64,000 nt of DNA from Trogon surrucura (GCA_020746105.1 CM036630.1:9591840-9655839), one strand, 5' to 3'; numbered from the stretch's first letter, positions 24,161 to 38,700 are shown. Numbers and translations: made by a program. Notes: a model not told the origin generated them from the letters alone.

Positions 24161-27100
24161 AGCTGTGCCCCCGGGGCGCGGCTGCAGATCCTCTCTTACC
24201 CGCACTTTACAAGACTGTGACCAGAAGAGCAGTGAAATCACATTTAGAGGAGCTAAAAGAAAAGTCAGCAGCGTACAAGTGTTGACGACTCAAACCTTAT
24301 AAGAACAATGACGCCGTTCCTCCTCCGCGCCTGGAGCTCAGCCGCTTTCCACCGGCGAGGCGGGGTACCTGCTGCCTGGCTCAAGCAGCTGCGGTGCTTT
24401 CCCTGACGGGTTCTTTTCACAGACGTGTGGCGCAAGGTTGCCTTCAAGTGAAAACAGAAAGGTACTGCAGGGAACGGAGGAGGAGGACTACGGATATCGG
24501 GGAAGACCAGTAGATTTGGGAGCCGCACCCCTAGCTAGAGCCGGGACACGCAGAGTTCAGAGCACAAATCTGTGAATAGAAAAGATGCAAAAAACCCCAC
24601 CCAACCCCAACCCAATAATTTGAGAAAATGTACATAACTCTGGTAATCCCGACCATAATCTGTGGCCTGTGCAACCCACGGAGTTTAGAAGCAGTTTATA
24701 CTCCTTTCCCACTGCTGCGTACAAATCTGAGCTGTGGCTTTGTGGGAAAAGTTGATGTTGCCAGAAGGAGGTGAAACTTTGCCTTTGAGAGTCAACACAA
24801 CGTGGCGGCTGTTCTCAGCCCTTCCCTCCTTACGATTGCAGGGTTTTTCTTTCGTAGAAGTAGGTTTTTATGTGCACTCGCGCTGACTGACACAAAGGTG
24901 AAAATGCCTCCTGCAGTGTGCAGGAGGATGCGCTTTGCCCTGTTTCGCAGCTGAGTGCCACTGCTTTTCTTTTACTGGGGAATTAAAAAATCTGGTGTCT
25001 TGGTAACAGGTAGTTTTGGTCAGTTTGGATTATTTTTCTTATTAAAAAATGCAACTAGCTTCAGAACTAACAGCACAAATAGCCTGAGTATAACTTTCCT
25101 GAAAATAACCTTCTTAAGTTTTAATTTCTTTTACTAAGAAGGCTCTTGAAATAATCAAGTTAATATCAAGTTTCCACTGTTTCAGTACCTATCGGTCTTT
25201 TTTTGGTGCTTCTAAATTAATATTCTTCCTATTTTAAGTACTTGCACCTCCTCTGCTATTATTCTCAGAGTTATCTAAGAAGCCTAGATACTGACAAGAG
25301 AAAGCCAAGTTCCTCCCCAGAAGTGAGGAGACCTAACTAAAAGCATCATCCAAAACCTGAAGCGAACACCTCCACGCGCTCTGTGTCCTCTCCCCGTTCT
25401 CGTCACATCTGATATTGCCTCGGCAGTGGGAGGCAAAAGCGAGTAAAGGGTCATTTTGCTGTTGCTGCTATGGTTTCAGTCACATCACTTGCTTTCCCTG
25501 ATGCTCTAAAACTGTGGGAGAAAGCATGGAAAATCTGGGGCTGGCTTAACAATATTTTAGAGGTTGTGGGGACATAATGGACTTTTAAACTCTTGTTCTT
25601 GCCTTTGTGCAGACAAATCACACTTTTTTCCTTCCCGTCATGGACGTGGCTGTGCTGGGACGGCCATGTGAGCAACAATACTCGTGGAGAGGTTCAAGCA
25701 GAGAATTTAGTAGGTGTCTTGGTTTTAGTGGAGTGAAAAGCAACCACCAGCAATGGGAGGTGGGCAGAAGAGCTGTAAAACACCGAATCCTGCAAACTAT
25801 TCCCAAATTCATTTGAACCCCAGCACCGATGCTGGTGTTTTTTGGGATCCTAGAAGCCACAACTCTCCATCTCTAATCAAGATCTTGCATCTACTGCCTG
25901 TTTTGCTCCTGGTTGCAACTGCAGTCCGGACAGCCATGTCCTTCTGGTCCACCTCTCCGTGCTGCTGCCTGCCAAAGGTGCTTTCCTCCCTCTTGCTGCA
26001 AGGTGGTGCTGCAGAATAGGGAAATGCGGCCCTGAGAGCCGGGGGTGCAGCAGGCACAGCTGCAACAGGACAGGGCCTTCCCTGCAAAGTCCGGCCTTGT
26101 GGCTGTGAGGGGGTGCAAGAGCTGCTGGAAGCCTGGGGGGACCTGGTGGGGCAGGGCGGAGGAGGGCTGGTGGGGTGGGCTGCGGGTTGCATCTGATTTG
26201 TACCGATTCTTCCCGTCCAAAGAAAACCGACTAGCTGGTGATCCCTCCAACTCCTACCTGCTCCGCAGATACGGGGGTGTCAGGGCAATACGGGTGGAAA
26301 TTCCTTATCTGCCTGTGCCATATTGCTGTGCCTTTTTCTGCGTCCTGCATGGAAGAAGGGCGGCTTTGGGTTGAGCGCGTTGGGCTAGTGTGTATTGGAG
26401 TGCCTAAGATCACTGACGTCATCGTGCTTTAAATCCAAATGTTCATGTTGTGAATCCCTGGACTGATGTAGGTTGTAGTTATTTGCTTTGCAGAAATCCT
26501 GTTGGGACTGTTTGCAGGCAGACTTTCTGGCTGATGTGCTCCAGGGAATCTAGTGGCAGCAGTTGAAGATGTTGCTGCCCCCAGTTCTGCTTCTTGTGTT
26601 CTTGAGGGACGGGATGATCTGCACTTCCAAATCTCCAGCCCAATAGCTATTTTCTGGGGGACAAACTGACTTTTTGATGGCTTAAGCTGGTGTAACAAAC
26701 TCCTCTCTGGAACTCCCGAAATGGAGGTGCGTGACCCTTGATGCCGGTTTTACTCCAGGAGTGGAGTCAGCAAGCCACAGCAAAATCCTTTGGGCATGTT
26801 AAACTGGTCTGCTGTGGTTGACCAGAGGATGTAGGTCAGAGACCTAAATACAGCCCTTGCACTACATTTGTTCTGGTTTTTGCCATACCTGTATGTGTTT
26901 TCTTACACAGTTATACAACTTCTCATGTGTTTATCAAATTCTCAGGAGGAGACTTTATTACGTAAGAAAATGATGTGTAGCACCTTTTTTTTTTGTCAGA
27001 CTGCTTTTCTTTTGTGATTTATCTTAAAATTCATCAGGATTGAAATGGGAATTCAGAAAGGAAATAATGAGAAGGGATTAATATCTAAATCAAACTGTCT

Positions 27101-28165
27101 AATACATCAAATACATATGAAAAATGAAGTAGGTATATAGAGGCCTATTCTGTGTAAAGCTGATGAATTAAGTTTATTTTTAATTAGTGAGTTAAATGAG
27201 ATATGTTTCCTTGCCAGGATCTTCAAGGTTTTAGTACTAGCAAAATGCATTCTGAAATACTTTTTCATGGCTAGAAGAGGAAAATACACTCTCTTGCCAT
27301 CCCCAGGTTGATGTCTTGGATAACCTAGCACATATCAGCTGGTTCCTGACACCAGTATTTTGGTAACAAACCCCTTCTACCTTTCAGTAGTTGTTGCTGT
27401 AGTTCTGCTGCACGCTCTTGAGCAAGTTACTTCTCACTGCTCCTTTCATCCTTTGCTGTGGCTGTTTTGAGAGTCATCTCCTTGGTCTGTGGATTCTTGT
27501 ACCATGTATTTACCTGGATCTGAGGAGGAATAACAAGAGTAATAATTGTGTGGCCCAGATCCACCTGCCACCCACAGCAGGTCTGACAGGTCCGGCTGCC
27601 CGTGCACGTGTACAGCCGGCTCCTGGTCTGTGCAGGAGGGGCACCTTGCCCAGAACTTGAGCCCGTTTGAAGCTGGGGCTGTCCAAAATCGGGGACCAGA
27701 GCAGCCTTCCTTCTGTGCTGTGCTGTGTGCACAGGCTAAACCTCATTAGCAGCTCATTAGTAATACTCTTCCCCTTTTTATTACATTTTTTTTTTAAAGT
27801 TCTTGAGCCTTCTACATGCAGCAAGCAGCTGGCAGAGTTAGCAGAGAGGTAATGTCTCTGGAGTAATTTCTTTACTCTCTGTGCCTTCCATGTCTGCCCA
27901 GTCTCTCCTTGGAGAAGATGTAGCTCCTCAGGGAAAGGACAAGTTGAGTTTGCCTCTGGCACAGTGAACAATTTCTGCCATTGTGTCCTTTAAGAGGAAA
28001 TTGTGGAGCAGCTAAGGGTTCCCATTTGCTTTCAATTCTTTAGGTATCTTCTCTGTTCCTTCTCTTTCTTTTTTGACTATTCTTACACTTCCCTTTCTAC
28101 TTGTTATTTTCTTCTTTTTAATTTGTTTTTAATTTTCTCTCTCCTTTCTCTTCCTTTCTCTCTCT
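24161..28165. other. intergenic, no gene recognised
   Basis: A small GC-rich unique patch lies at about 24,160-24,550 next to the LINE fragment. The rest is mixed intergenic DNA. A perfect palindromic cAMP-response element, TGACGTCA, lies at 26,414-26,421, isolated from any promoter I can see. No gene is supported. Confidence 0.5.
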
Positions 28166-28340
28166 CTCACTGCTGGATATTATGAGCAGCAACAGCAGCC
28201 GCTGGGAGCCGGAATCCAGGGAGATAACAGCATTGCCACGAGAATCAGTCTGCTCAGCTACAATTAGCCCTGCTGATATCTTTCACCTGGACAGAGCTGC
28301 CTTATCATTGCTACTTCTTGGAAAATGAAGGGTCACAGAT
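28166..28340. promoter_or_regulatory. candidate GATA/E-box cluster
   Basis: After a long T/C-rich stretch (28,020-28,170) comes a unique block with AGATAA at 28,222-28,227, a CAATTAG homeodomain core near 28,261, CACCTG at 28,284-28,289 and TTATCA (TGATAA) at 28,302-28,307. Motif density and texture suggest a distal element. The target gene is unknown, but NKX2-5 and STC2 are the only genes in the window. Confidence 0.25.
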
Positions 28341-29220
28341 ACTGATCGCAGATAGCATGACTCTGGCATTTCCCTCTGGTTTTCATGTTGCTGGAATCCC
28401 TTTTTGGCTCCCTTCTCCGTATGATTAGTTTTGCATCTCTCTTGTTCAGCTGTGCTGCTGTCGGATGGAAAGCAGGCACCAAGGCTTTCTGACGGCTCTG
28501 TGGCTGAAACAGAGACCCTGGGTAAATTCACCTGGTGTAGCGACGACACATGTCCATGAATCCTGGATGTTTCTGTAGTTCAAAGCCAGAAATAAAATAA
28601 TGGGTCAGTGCCCAAGGGTCTTTTTATGGTAAATCGTTGCCCCGTCTTTGGAAACTATGGAGAAGGGTGCAAGGCAGAGCCAGCTGGGCTTGTTGATGTT
28701 GGGCTGATCCACCCACCTTTCTGCTGGCTCATTGCGCAGTTCCTGACTAGTGATGTGGAGATGTTGGCAAATGCTCCCACAGCTTTATTTTCCACCATGG
28801 ATGGGCTTTAGCAACTGTTCCTTGAGTCTGGAGACAGTGGGGTTGTTCTTCCTGGCCTTTGTTTTGGTGGCAATTATACCTGTCTGATAAGAAGTAACCA
28901 CAGCAGTTGAAGGTAGCTAATCCGGTCCCTGCTTTGCATTCCCCCTTTCTTCTTATATCATTCTACTGGTCTTATAAATACAGCTCTGCAACAAGAGAAA
29001 ACCCTAATTCCTTACCTTTCTGGAGCTTGAAAGCATCTGAACTGCAGGACGAGCTTAGCGGCAGGGCCACACCTAGCAGAGATGGCCTTCTTACTGGCGT
29101 GTCTTCTTTCTGGCTTTTCAATACCTTAGAGACATGGTTGCTGTTGTTAGACATCAGTCAGGTTGCAGTCAGATGTTAGCAATTGAGATACTGAGATTAA
29201 ACTAATGGCACTTGCCCACA
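28341..29220. other. intergenic, no gene recognised
   Basis: Ordinary mixed-composition DNA between the GATA/E-box cluster and the CR1 copy. Nothing specific is seen. Confidence 0.5.
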
Positions 29221-29449
29221 GATTCAGATTAGATGTTAGGAAGAAGCTCTTTACTGTGAGGGTGGTGAAACACTGGGACAGGTTGCCCAGACAGGTGATG
29301 GAGGCCCCATCCCTAGAGACATTCAGGCTCAGGCTTGATGGGGCTCTGAGCAACCTGATCTAGTTAAAGATGTCCCTGCTCGCTGCAGGGTGGTTGGACT
29401 AGATGACATTTAAAGGTCCCTTCCAGCCCAACATATTCTATGATTCTAC
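29221..29449 (+). mobile_element. CR1 LINE, 3' end fragment
   Basis: A 5'-truncated CR1 retrotransposon made only of the 3' UTR region. It carries the recognisable phrases GTGAGGGTGGTGAAACACTGG, ACAGGTTGCCCAGA, GGTTGGACTAGATGA and AGGTCCCTTCCAGCCCA, and ends in ATTCTATGATTCT, the typical CR1 terminal repeat. This is the dominant repeat family of bird genomes and the main sign of avian origin. It has no coding capacity. Confidence 0.95.
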
Positions 29450-32400
29450 TATTACTGCCAGTAGCAGCATTTTAGCTAATTGCACGCTGTTAGTGTAACC
29501 TGTGGGCTGATGCCATGGGTATCACTGACCCACTGATTCTCTGCACTACCGGATTTCTCGGTAATGTACATCCAGTTGAGATGTACAGCATCGACATACT
29601 TGTATTTTGGTCAACGGGAGCACACAGTTTGGAGCCAGCTTCATGCTTTTGCAGGCATTTTGGTGACTTGTGAGATCACAATGGGAATTATTTTTTATTT
29701 ATCCAGTACCAGATACCATACTGGGGGCACCAGCCCCCGTGTCACATGGCTGCAGAGTTGCCAGACCCGTAGGACGGTCTCTAAGACTTGGCCTCACTCT
29801 ATTTCTGGTGGAGGAGTAACCTGCGTCTGCAGGGGTGTGTGTTTATCATCGAGCGTATTACAGCTGGGGTTGCGTAAGCGTTACTACGGGTGTACCACGG
29901 TGCAGCTACACCTGCGGCGCTGCAGTCGCAACCAGGGGACAACCTTGGATCCCACAGCAGCTGCCCGAAGGACAGAGTGTGCTCACTGCCACAGATGTGC
30001 CTCATGCGGTCAGCACGTAGGGACCGGGGCGGGGGGAGGCCCCTGAGTTAAACTGGTGTGTGCCTTTTATGTAGCCGTCCTCCCAGCAGTGCTGTGCCCT
30101 GCTGTGTCCTTGCCGCTTTCCGGCTTCTGGGCACACGCTGTGCCTGTTGCAGATGAGCCACCTCTCAGGTTATTCCCTTCCTTCCTGCTGACGTTGCTCC
30201 GAAGCAATCCCTCGGTGGTGGTACCTGTTTTGTGATGGCTTTGCAGGTCTTAGAGCCCCTGAAGGATTTGAAGTTTGCTCATTTTCTCATCCTTCAGAGA
30301 ACCACAAAGACTGGAAAATACTTGCGTTGCTCTTTCAAAGATAAGGATGGATGCTGCTTTGGGGATCGAGGTTTCTTTTTGCTGGGAAGCTTGGGCTTTC
30401 CATTGCAGCTTCTGCCCTCTCTGTCCTGCCTGTGCCTTGTGCAGGTAGAGAGCACGATCCTCCTGTGAGCTGCCCACCATCCACTGGAACCCTTAGCCCC
30501 AACAGAGGAAAACATAGGTGAATCACCAGAGGAATGTGAATCCAATAAGTTGCAACATTTGTATGTTTATCTGACCTTCAATGTTTACAAATTTGGCTGG
30601 CGGTCTCATGAGAGAGGGTTTGACCAACTTATTTGTCAATTGGACCTTAATGCTCTTCTTGTTTCTGGTCAGTCTGGCAATACTGTAAGAACAGCTTGTT
30701 CCAAGCAAGCTCCTAAATGAGTTTATGTGCTTAAGCAGCATCATCGTATATTCTCAGTACTGTCTTCTGGTCTTTTTTTACTCCACCCGTTCAAGTTTTT
30801 GACTTCTGTGCTGTTGCTCGGAATAATTGCTGCATTTTCCCAAATAAACGGTATCACCCTGCTACTACTGTCTTTTCTCCTTTGAAGAGAGGGCCTGACC
30901 ACTTTTCCAGGCTGTCCTAAAGCTGTGCTATGTGACCAACAGAAAGAAAGGGAGAGGCCATTATGTGTAGCATGGCCAGAATTCAGGAAATATGGTATAT
31001 AATGTCATAAAGCCTAGTAAACTTTATTTCGGGTTTTTAAAAGCAACATTCAAGTCTTATCTTTGTCTCATTGAAAATGTTGTACAATTCTGGATGCTGT
31101 TGAAAGGCGCTGTGATGGATTGCCTGCTCTCCCACAGTTTGCAAATGGTCTGTGCTTAGGGAGTGCTGCAGATCCAGGCATTTCTGAATGTGAGATGTTT
31201 AAGAACAGATTATTTTCAGTCTCATCTGTTACCTGATTTTGTGAAGACTATTACTGATAAACCTATGTAGTTATGAAAGCTTTGGTGGTTCACGGCTCCA
31301 GCAGGACGTCCTAATGTCCCTGCTATTATTACAAGATATTTTACTAGAGGCTTTGGTGAACCCAAGATCGGGCCTTTAATTATTACCCAAGACTCACTCC
31401 CCAGTCCTGGATCTTTGGCTGTGGCCAGTTTTCACTAGTCCGTGTAATGCAGATAGCCACAAAATACGTCTCCTCTTCCAGGAATCTGCAGAGTCAGCGG
31501 GCTGCTGCCATGGGCTGCCTGGACCCTCGGGAGCCTTTTCTTGCTGCTGAGCAGTTTCAGCCTCCTTGGGCATCCTCTTCCCCCTCCAAGGCATCCCTGG
31601 CTGCTTTAACTCCCTCTTCCTGTACAGGTGAAAACACTTTTAATGGGATACTGCAAACTCATCATCAGTTAGTGTTAACTTTTGGACCAGCAAGTGTTAG
31701 GTGGTAATTCTGAGAGAAAAATATGTAAAGGGATATATACTGTTCAGAAGCGTCTTGCGCAGTGACTTAATGCTTAGTTTTCTGCATGTGGAGGAGAAGG
31801 ACAACGTTTCCTTCTACCAATGGCAATGGAAACTCTTTTTGGCCAGGACTATCTCTTGTGATATATGGATCAGTAGCCCCACAGTTGGGACTTGCTGACA
31901 GCCTGGAGCTACCACAATTATAAATAATAATAACATTTTCGAGAAGGCTTCAGGCATGTGCACTGCATCCCTCTGCAAACTGATTTTGTAGTGACTTGAT
32001 TTCATGTCAGTTTAACAAAATGCTGAATGTGCATAGTTCCTTTTCATTTTATCTTAAAATAGGACATCTAAATAAGGCACTCTGTAGGCCTTTCCCAGTC
32101 TCTCCTGGCTGTCAGCTTTCACTGAGCTTCCCCACACCTCCCACTGCATTTTTCTCCAGGGTAGGAAGAGACTCTGCAATGTAAGTGGGATTATTCATGG
32201 GTGACAAATGTAGCCCGGTGTGATTGTGGGGTAGAGAAAAGCAGATACAAACTGCAGAGAAGTTGAGAAATGGAAGCGAGGTTTATAGAGGGGATTATGT
32301 GCCGTAACGTCTTAGATAGCAGAGGATTGATCCTGTGCTGTGTTAAAATGCAGCCTGGTTTTAGCCTTTCCATAAGCTTCTGTTTCCAATGACACTGGGG

Positions 32401-35400
32401 AAGCTGATGCTGCCTGTGCCCCAGGGGCATTTAGTTCTTGCACCATGTGAGCTGACTCAGGCTTGATTTCATCCCTGTTGAGGTTTCTCTTGCAGAACCA
32501 CGTGTCTGAGCTGATCTCTGTGGTGTCACCAGAGCCACTGAGGTGCATGGCAGCGTGTCCAGCACGCTCGCTGCAGTGGCACTGCCCCTAGGGCACTACT
32601 TTCCAGCAGTGGAGGAATACCCTTAAAAAAGTTATATGCCCATCTACGTGGAGAACCTGACAGCAGACTCTCCAAAGTCTACTTCTTATTTTTACAGAAT
32701 TTCTAAATAAACTCCAAGCCACATTTTTTATAAGGGAGGATGGTATTTGCAGAAAAGGTCAAGGCTATAACAGTCGGCATCCTCGGAGATAGGAATTCTC
32801 AGCCCCTGCAGCTTCCCATAAGTTGTCATGTCTTTAAACCCTCAAGTCCCCATTTTACATTCCCCATCACGAAAGACATGAGGTTTTGATTTCAAAATTA
32901 AATGCTCCACTGGCTGGGATGTTTTTCCCTAAAGGAAATGTACAGAAACAAAAATTGTTAGGATTTCACTAATTATATGGTTATGCTTAGCCTCAACCCT
33001 GTGCCAGGACCTGTTAGTGCTGGGACCGCGGGGGCAGACCTAGAAAGGACCTAGCAAGGCATCAGTGGAGCTCCTGCCTCCAGGGAGGTCCAGCTGCACC
33101 CCCTTGCATCCCCTTTCTCCACAGTCCAATTTTGGTTGGTCGCAGGGCAGGTGACTGTGACGGGTCTGGGTGCTGCAGGCTGCCCGGCGTTGCTTGAGGC
33201 TCGGGATCTGCCGAGTTTGTCGCTGGGCAAGCATGCGGCAATTTCTGACTTTAGCAGGTGTGAGAGAAGCCTTTCCTGCGAGAGCCCGCGAGGAGAGCAT
33301 GGAAACACGAACATAACTAGCAGCGAAAACTGAGTGGGATTTGTGTTTCTGGTGAGGTGTCAGGAAATAGCTTTTAAAATGCACTGCTGAGAGGCTTCCC
33401 AGCAAGCTTTAACTATTCCCTCACCTGGGAAGATCGCTGCCTTGAATTCCTCAGGCGTGACGCAGCAGAGCTGCTCTGGAGCTGCCTCAGCTCTCCGGGC
33501 ATCTCCAGGTGTGGGCTCAGGGAGAAGAGCGAAGGGCAAGACCTCAGAACCGGTAAAGACAGATGCAGAAGCACTGGCACTAGGTTTGACTCAGCTCGCT
33601 ACGTGGGCTGACATATGTAAATTGCCATATACATTTGTAAATGTTTTGGTATGCCTGAGCAAGCCAATATCTGGAATTAATTTTGTTCTTTTGGGAGGCT
33701 AGACAGGGAGCCTGGAGGAGAATAAATCCAAATGGACCACGTGTATGAATCTTGGTGGGATTTGTTCAATTGGATGAGACCCGTGTATGGACGTGCGTTT
33801 GCAATTTGAATTGCCGTGGTTTGGTTCTCCTTGCCTCACTTGTAGAGTGACTCAGACCAAAGTGAGCTAAGATCACTCCAGTCTCGAAGCAGACTTGTAC
33901 GCTGGTATTAAGCATATTTCAAGTTACACACTCCTCAGGGTTGTGCAATGCAGAATCCCTCCTCTGCAGTCTGTTTTAGGGCTTCTGTACTTTTTTGATG
34001 TCAGCACTCTCTGTTACTGCGCTATTTTGTGCGACGTGATGCCCTAAGGGAAGGTAAGGGTCACTTCTTCATTGCTCATGTTTAGCCACTTTTTGGAGCA
34101 GAGTGCAGTCTCACCACTTTACGCATCAGGGGATGAAAAATAACTTTTCTGAGTGAAATGGCAAAGATACTGGCAGAAAGCAGAATGCAGTTACCTTAGC
34201 TGCATCGCAGCCATGGTGTGGACCAGCTCCTGCAAAAAAATAAAAAAATGCGGTGGGATCTTGAGAGACAAGCTATTCCTTGGGTGTAGCCTGACTGCAG
34301 GTTGCTCTGAGATCACATCCCACCAAACTCTGTCACATCTCTGCTGGCAAGATGCACTTTCCGTTGGTGTCTGACGACAGTCCGTGGCAGGAGTATAGAG
34401 AGCTGTTGCACCTAAAGGCAACGAAAATGCTATAGGTCCTAGATTGCTGCAAATCACATTTAGGCTTGTGAAGCCCATCTCATCCAAAGGCTTCAACTGC
34501 ATTAGTTATTTTTAAACCCCACAGAAGGAGTGTTAAAAATGTGCTTTTTCATGCAAGCAGCCTTAAAAAAAAATCCGTGCTTTATGTTCCGAGGTGCTTT
34601 CTCATCATTTCCCCATTCCCTTGCTGCCTACACCCCGACACTGTAGGAAAATGACTTTGGAGACGACACAAAGTGCTGTTTCTGCAACTTGCTTTTTCTA
34701 ACTCTTAGGATTTTACTTCTTTTCTGAAACTCCAGTAAGCATTAAAGACTTTGGTATCTGATGATTACTGGGATGGTCATGGAGTGATCGCAGAGGTTAT
34801 TACAGCTACTGTATGTGCCTGTTACGTCCCTCTACAGAGCCACTGGCTGGTACTTATTGATAGATTATTAATATCTGACAGTGGAGAGGCAAATGGATGT
34901 TCTCTGTTCTTAAAGTAAAATCCTGAAAGGATAACTCTCTTCCTATTACATGAACTGACTGGGTCTTTTATACATGCAGGACAAATCTTATCAGCTATTA
35001 CAGTTTTCAGAAAGCACGGCTGTTGTATTTGTTAATGGGTCTGGCTGAAATACAGTGCTTAGGGCTTTGGCTCTGTGCTGAGGGCTGCTGACACCTTGCC
35101 TGTGGTCAGCCAAGATCCCCTTCCCGGCCTTTACAGGTGCACTTATGGGATGCTGAATTGCGCCTACAGCCAGCCTGGCTGAGCACAACATGGTGCCACT
35201 GCCAACCTCCCCAGGGGACTTTGTAATCCAAGGTCATCAGGGCAGCAAGAAGAAACCCACGAGCACCAGCATCCCCCTGCTCCCTTCGTAACCTGAACAC
35301 AGGCTAATTTAAAGCAGATGAGCCGACTCTGACATGCTGCAATGAACTCAATCCATGGCTCCTGCTAAGGGAAGAACCTCCCAAAACAAGCAGGGGCTGT

Positions 35401-35785
35401 GTCTGAGCCTGATGAGGGCACAAGCTTCTGCTCCCCGTGTTTTTCACCCTCTAGTTTGTTCCGCGTCTCCCTTTCTGCCCCCAAACCGAGCTGCCAGGTC
35501 CTAGCTGAGCCGCCAGGGAGGTCTCCCTCCCTTGGGCGAATGACACACTGGTGACGAGGTCTCTGACCCTGCGCCAGCTCTCGCCGGTATGGAGAGAGGA
35601 AGGGCTGGCTCCGTCCCCGTGTCCTGCCCCAGCCAGGGCACCTCTGCTGCTGCCCGGAGCTGCCCTGCTGGGGCCGAGCAGACAGATCACAGCTCTGCCC
35701 CCTCGGCCGAAGCCGCTGGCCCAGCTTCAGAGGGCTTCTCTTAGCCCTTATCGCAGCAGCTGAAATTCCCGCTCAACAAAACCCA
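29450..35785. other. intergenic between CR1 copy and STC2 3' end
   Basis: Mixed intergenic DNA without a recognisable gene. Unique stretches at about 33,590-33,830 and 34,740-34,900 contain E-box (CACGTG), homeodomain and GATA-like motifs and look less random, but I cannot support a function. The open frame at 29,564-30,046 starts just after the CR1 copy and shows no family resemblance. Confidence 0.5.
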
Positions 35786-38700
35786 GCCACAAGCTTATTC
35801 AAAACATTTATTAGTGTTTAAGGAAAATAATAGTGTGAAAGGTACAGAGCTTTGTCTAAAGCCATATGCATTTTCTTTTTTTACAAGCTTATTTGGCTGC
35901 AAATTCTACATGAGATAAAACTAGTATGTTTTTCTCCCAGAGATTTCGAATTAAGGACAGTTTGTCTTTGTTTTTTTTTATTTTTTTCATTTTAGTTCAG
36001 CACTTTACATTAGGACACCATTTTCCAGGGTTTACTGCTATCTTTTTCCAGTAGGCATTTTACTTCTCCCAGTATTTTCATTCCAGAGCAAGGCTCATTC
36101 CAGATGCAAAGCGTAAAGGAAACATTCATACCTTGGGTTTTAAGCTAAACCTCCTTCATGAACAGCAAGTTCATAAGGAATGTTAATTAAAGCATCATAC
36201 AGTATCTAAATGGACAAATTTTTCTTTTTTTAATAAAGAATTAAGGCTATGTAGATGTCACAATAAAATAATCTCAGGTAAAACGCACCCTATTTGTTAG
36301 ATATGAAAGAAGGTTTAACAATAAATAAATGATTTATGCTGTCAATAACATTATGGAACTGTATAAAACTATATTTACGCAGCTTTAAACATAAAAAAAC
36401 ATACTAGTGGCATGAATATATACAACACAGGTCATGACGTACGTTTAAATTATCATAGCCAGCAGTGTTCTTTTTTTAAATGGAGACACTATAATAAATA
36501 GATGTTAAATATTTACAATAATAGCATATGTGGAATCAGTAGATGAACACATAAAATCTTCACACACAGAGGAAAAAAAAGTTATGCCTTATAAAAAAAT
36601 CCCTCCCACCCAGAGCTTGCCCTCCCCCCAAATTTTCATTGACTAAACAAGGGGAATATACAATTTCCCCCGCAGAATGAACGAATACAAATAAAACTGT
36701 ATGCATGCTGAGGTGATATGTTGACTGAGACATTCAAGGATGCAGATCTCTACGTTTGGTTCCCATTGATGAATCTGACCTCTAATGAGAGAGGGATCTT
36801 GTTTTAGTTCAATGCAAGAACACTACATTGGTAGCAAGTTGTTTCTGGTTTACGTTTGTTCTCTTTTTTTTTTTTTCAATTTTCTTTTTTTTTTTTCTCT
36901 AAAATGCTTGGATTGTCTTTTTGGTTTGAGCTTGTTCTTCATGGTGGCTACATGCCACCAAGGGGGAGAGGATGCTCACAGGAAACCCATGGAGGCACGC
37001 TAGAACCCTTCTTACGGCACCACCAGCAGCCACTTTGCTTTTGGAGCTTTTTGGAGGTGGCCATCAGCGGCAGGGGTGAGCCGACCTCGGCAAGCTCCTC
37101 CGTGGGACAGCCTGGGTGTCCCGTGCGTGGAATGGCAGCAGGGCAGCGGGCACTCGCTGCCAGGAGCTCTGCTCCTCAGGTCAGCATGGTCTTTGCTGCT
37201 GCAGCACCCAGCCCAATCCCATCTCTTTTCAAACAAGTTGAATGAACTTAGCCAAAATCAGGCAAGATCGAGGTCATGTCTTTAAACAAAGACCTCGTGA
37301 TCACATGGAGACACACCTTCTCAACTTAACTGTCCTCTCTTGCTTCCTACGTGGCTTCTATTAAAAGCAATGCCTCTAACTTCTGCGGGTGGATACATGC
37401 ATTAAAGCCTGAATATAGCTATTAGGAGCTGTGTTCACTTAGCAGTAACTAAAACCTAAGTTGGAACTTGTAGCCAAATTCCAACACCCTCTACTGTTTA
37501 TACAGCTCCTTCCCACCATGCGACAAGACGTACGTTGGTTCACTGGGTACGTTCTGTCTCTACTGAACTGCCTTCCTGCCCCCACAGCTCTCCTCCCAAA
37601 CTTTCTAAATGAGAAGGCTCAAATCCCTTCTATGATTCCCACTTTCTAAGAAAACTCCCTTTTTCTCTAGAGGAAGCTGAAGAACTCACCCTTCTGTAAC
37701 CTCCATTTCCAGTACAATATCTGGGGATATAGGATTGCAGATCTGCAACCTGAGAATTACAATTGCATAGGGGGTAGGAGAGATGTGTCCAAACACCTCA
37801 TTCGCACTTAAAAATGCTTAGAGACAATAAGCTCTTGACACTCTTCTTTAGTAACTCATTCAGCAGAAATTGGTGGTCATTATCTGCATGACAATTAAAA
37901 AAAAAAAAAAGCAAGTCAACCCCCTCTCCTGATCTTTGGCATTTGGATAAACCACAGCTGATAGGCAGGTTAGAGCAGGGCTCCACATCCCAGCAAACCA
38001 CACCATGCTACTGCTAAGGAGAGACAGATTTCTGATGGGCCTTCACCACAGCCCTGCAGAACTAAGCATATGGGGTCCTTCTCTGTCTGAGCCTACGCCC
38101 ACCCTTTCATTTCAGACTGTCCATCCGGGCAGAGTACCTTCATCACTGAGCGGGCAGGTGGAAGCAGAGAATATGCACAGGGCTTCTAGAGGTCCACAAA
38201 CATACTCTCGGGGGTCCTCTACTGCGCAAGTCTTAACAGTCACATTGCCTGGTCTGGAAGCTGACTGTTTGCCTTCGATACGCTGAAGTGACTGGATCAG
38301 CAAGCGTCAAGTTATGCAGTGGTTAAAAAACAAACAGGGGGCACTTACACTGGGCAGCATCACCCGGATGGGAACAATGGCTCAGAAGTTAGTTAAGAGA
38401 AAAAGTGGTGGAGCTCTGGACCACACAGTTCCTGTGTGAGAGACGGGGTAGCTATTTCATTACAGAGTGTCACGGAGAGAGCCTTGAGCTCTTGCGTTCT
38501 CAGCCACAAGCAGAAACCAAATCCCCCTGGAATTCGGCCATCTGCCGTGAGGCCGTGCCCTAAACCTTTGAAGGTGCTAAGCCACAAGCAGCCGCATGCA
38601 TTCTGGCAGAGCCCTCCTGGAACCTTCTCCCCAGGCAAGGGGACCAAGAAAAACAAAACAAACCCCCAAAACAACCCAACAACCCCCAAACAAGATCCTA

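Noticed and set aside
29564-30046. 160-codon plus-strand frame beginning after the CR1 copy
   Set aside because: It lies outside the CR1 coding region (only the 3' UTR part is present) and shows no transposon or other domain.
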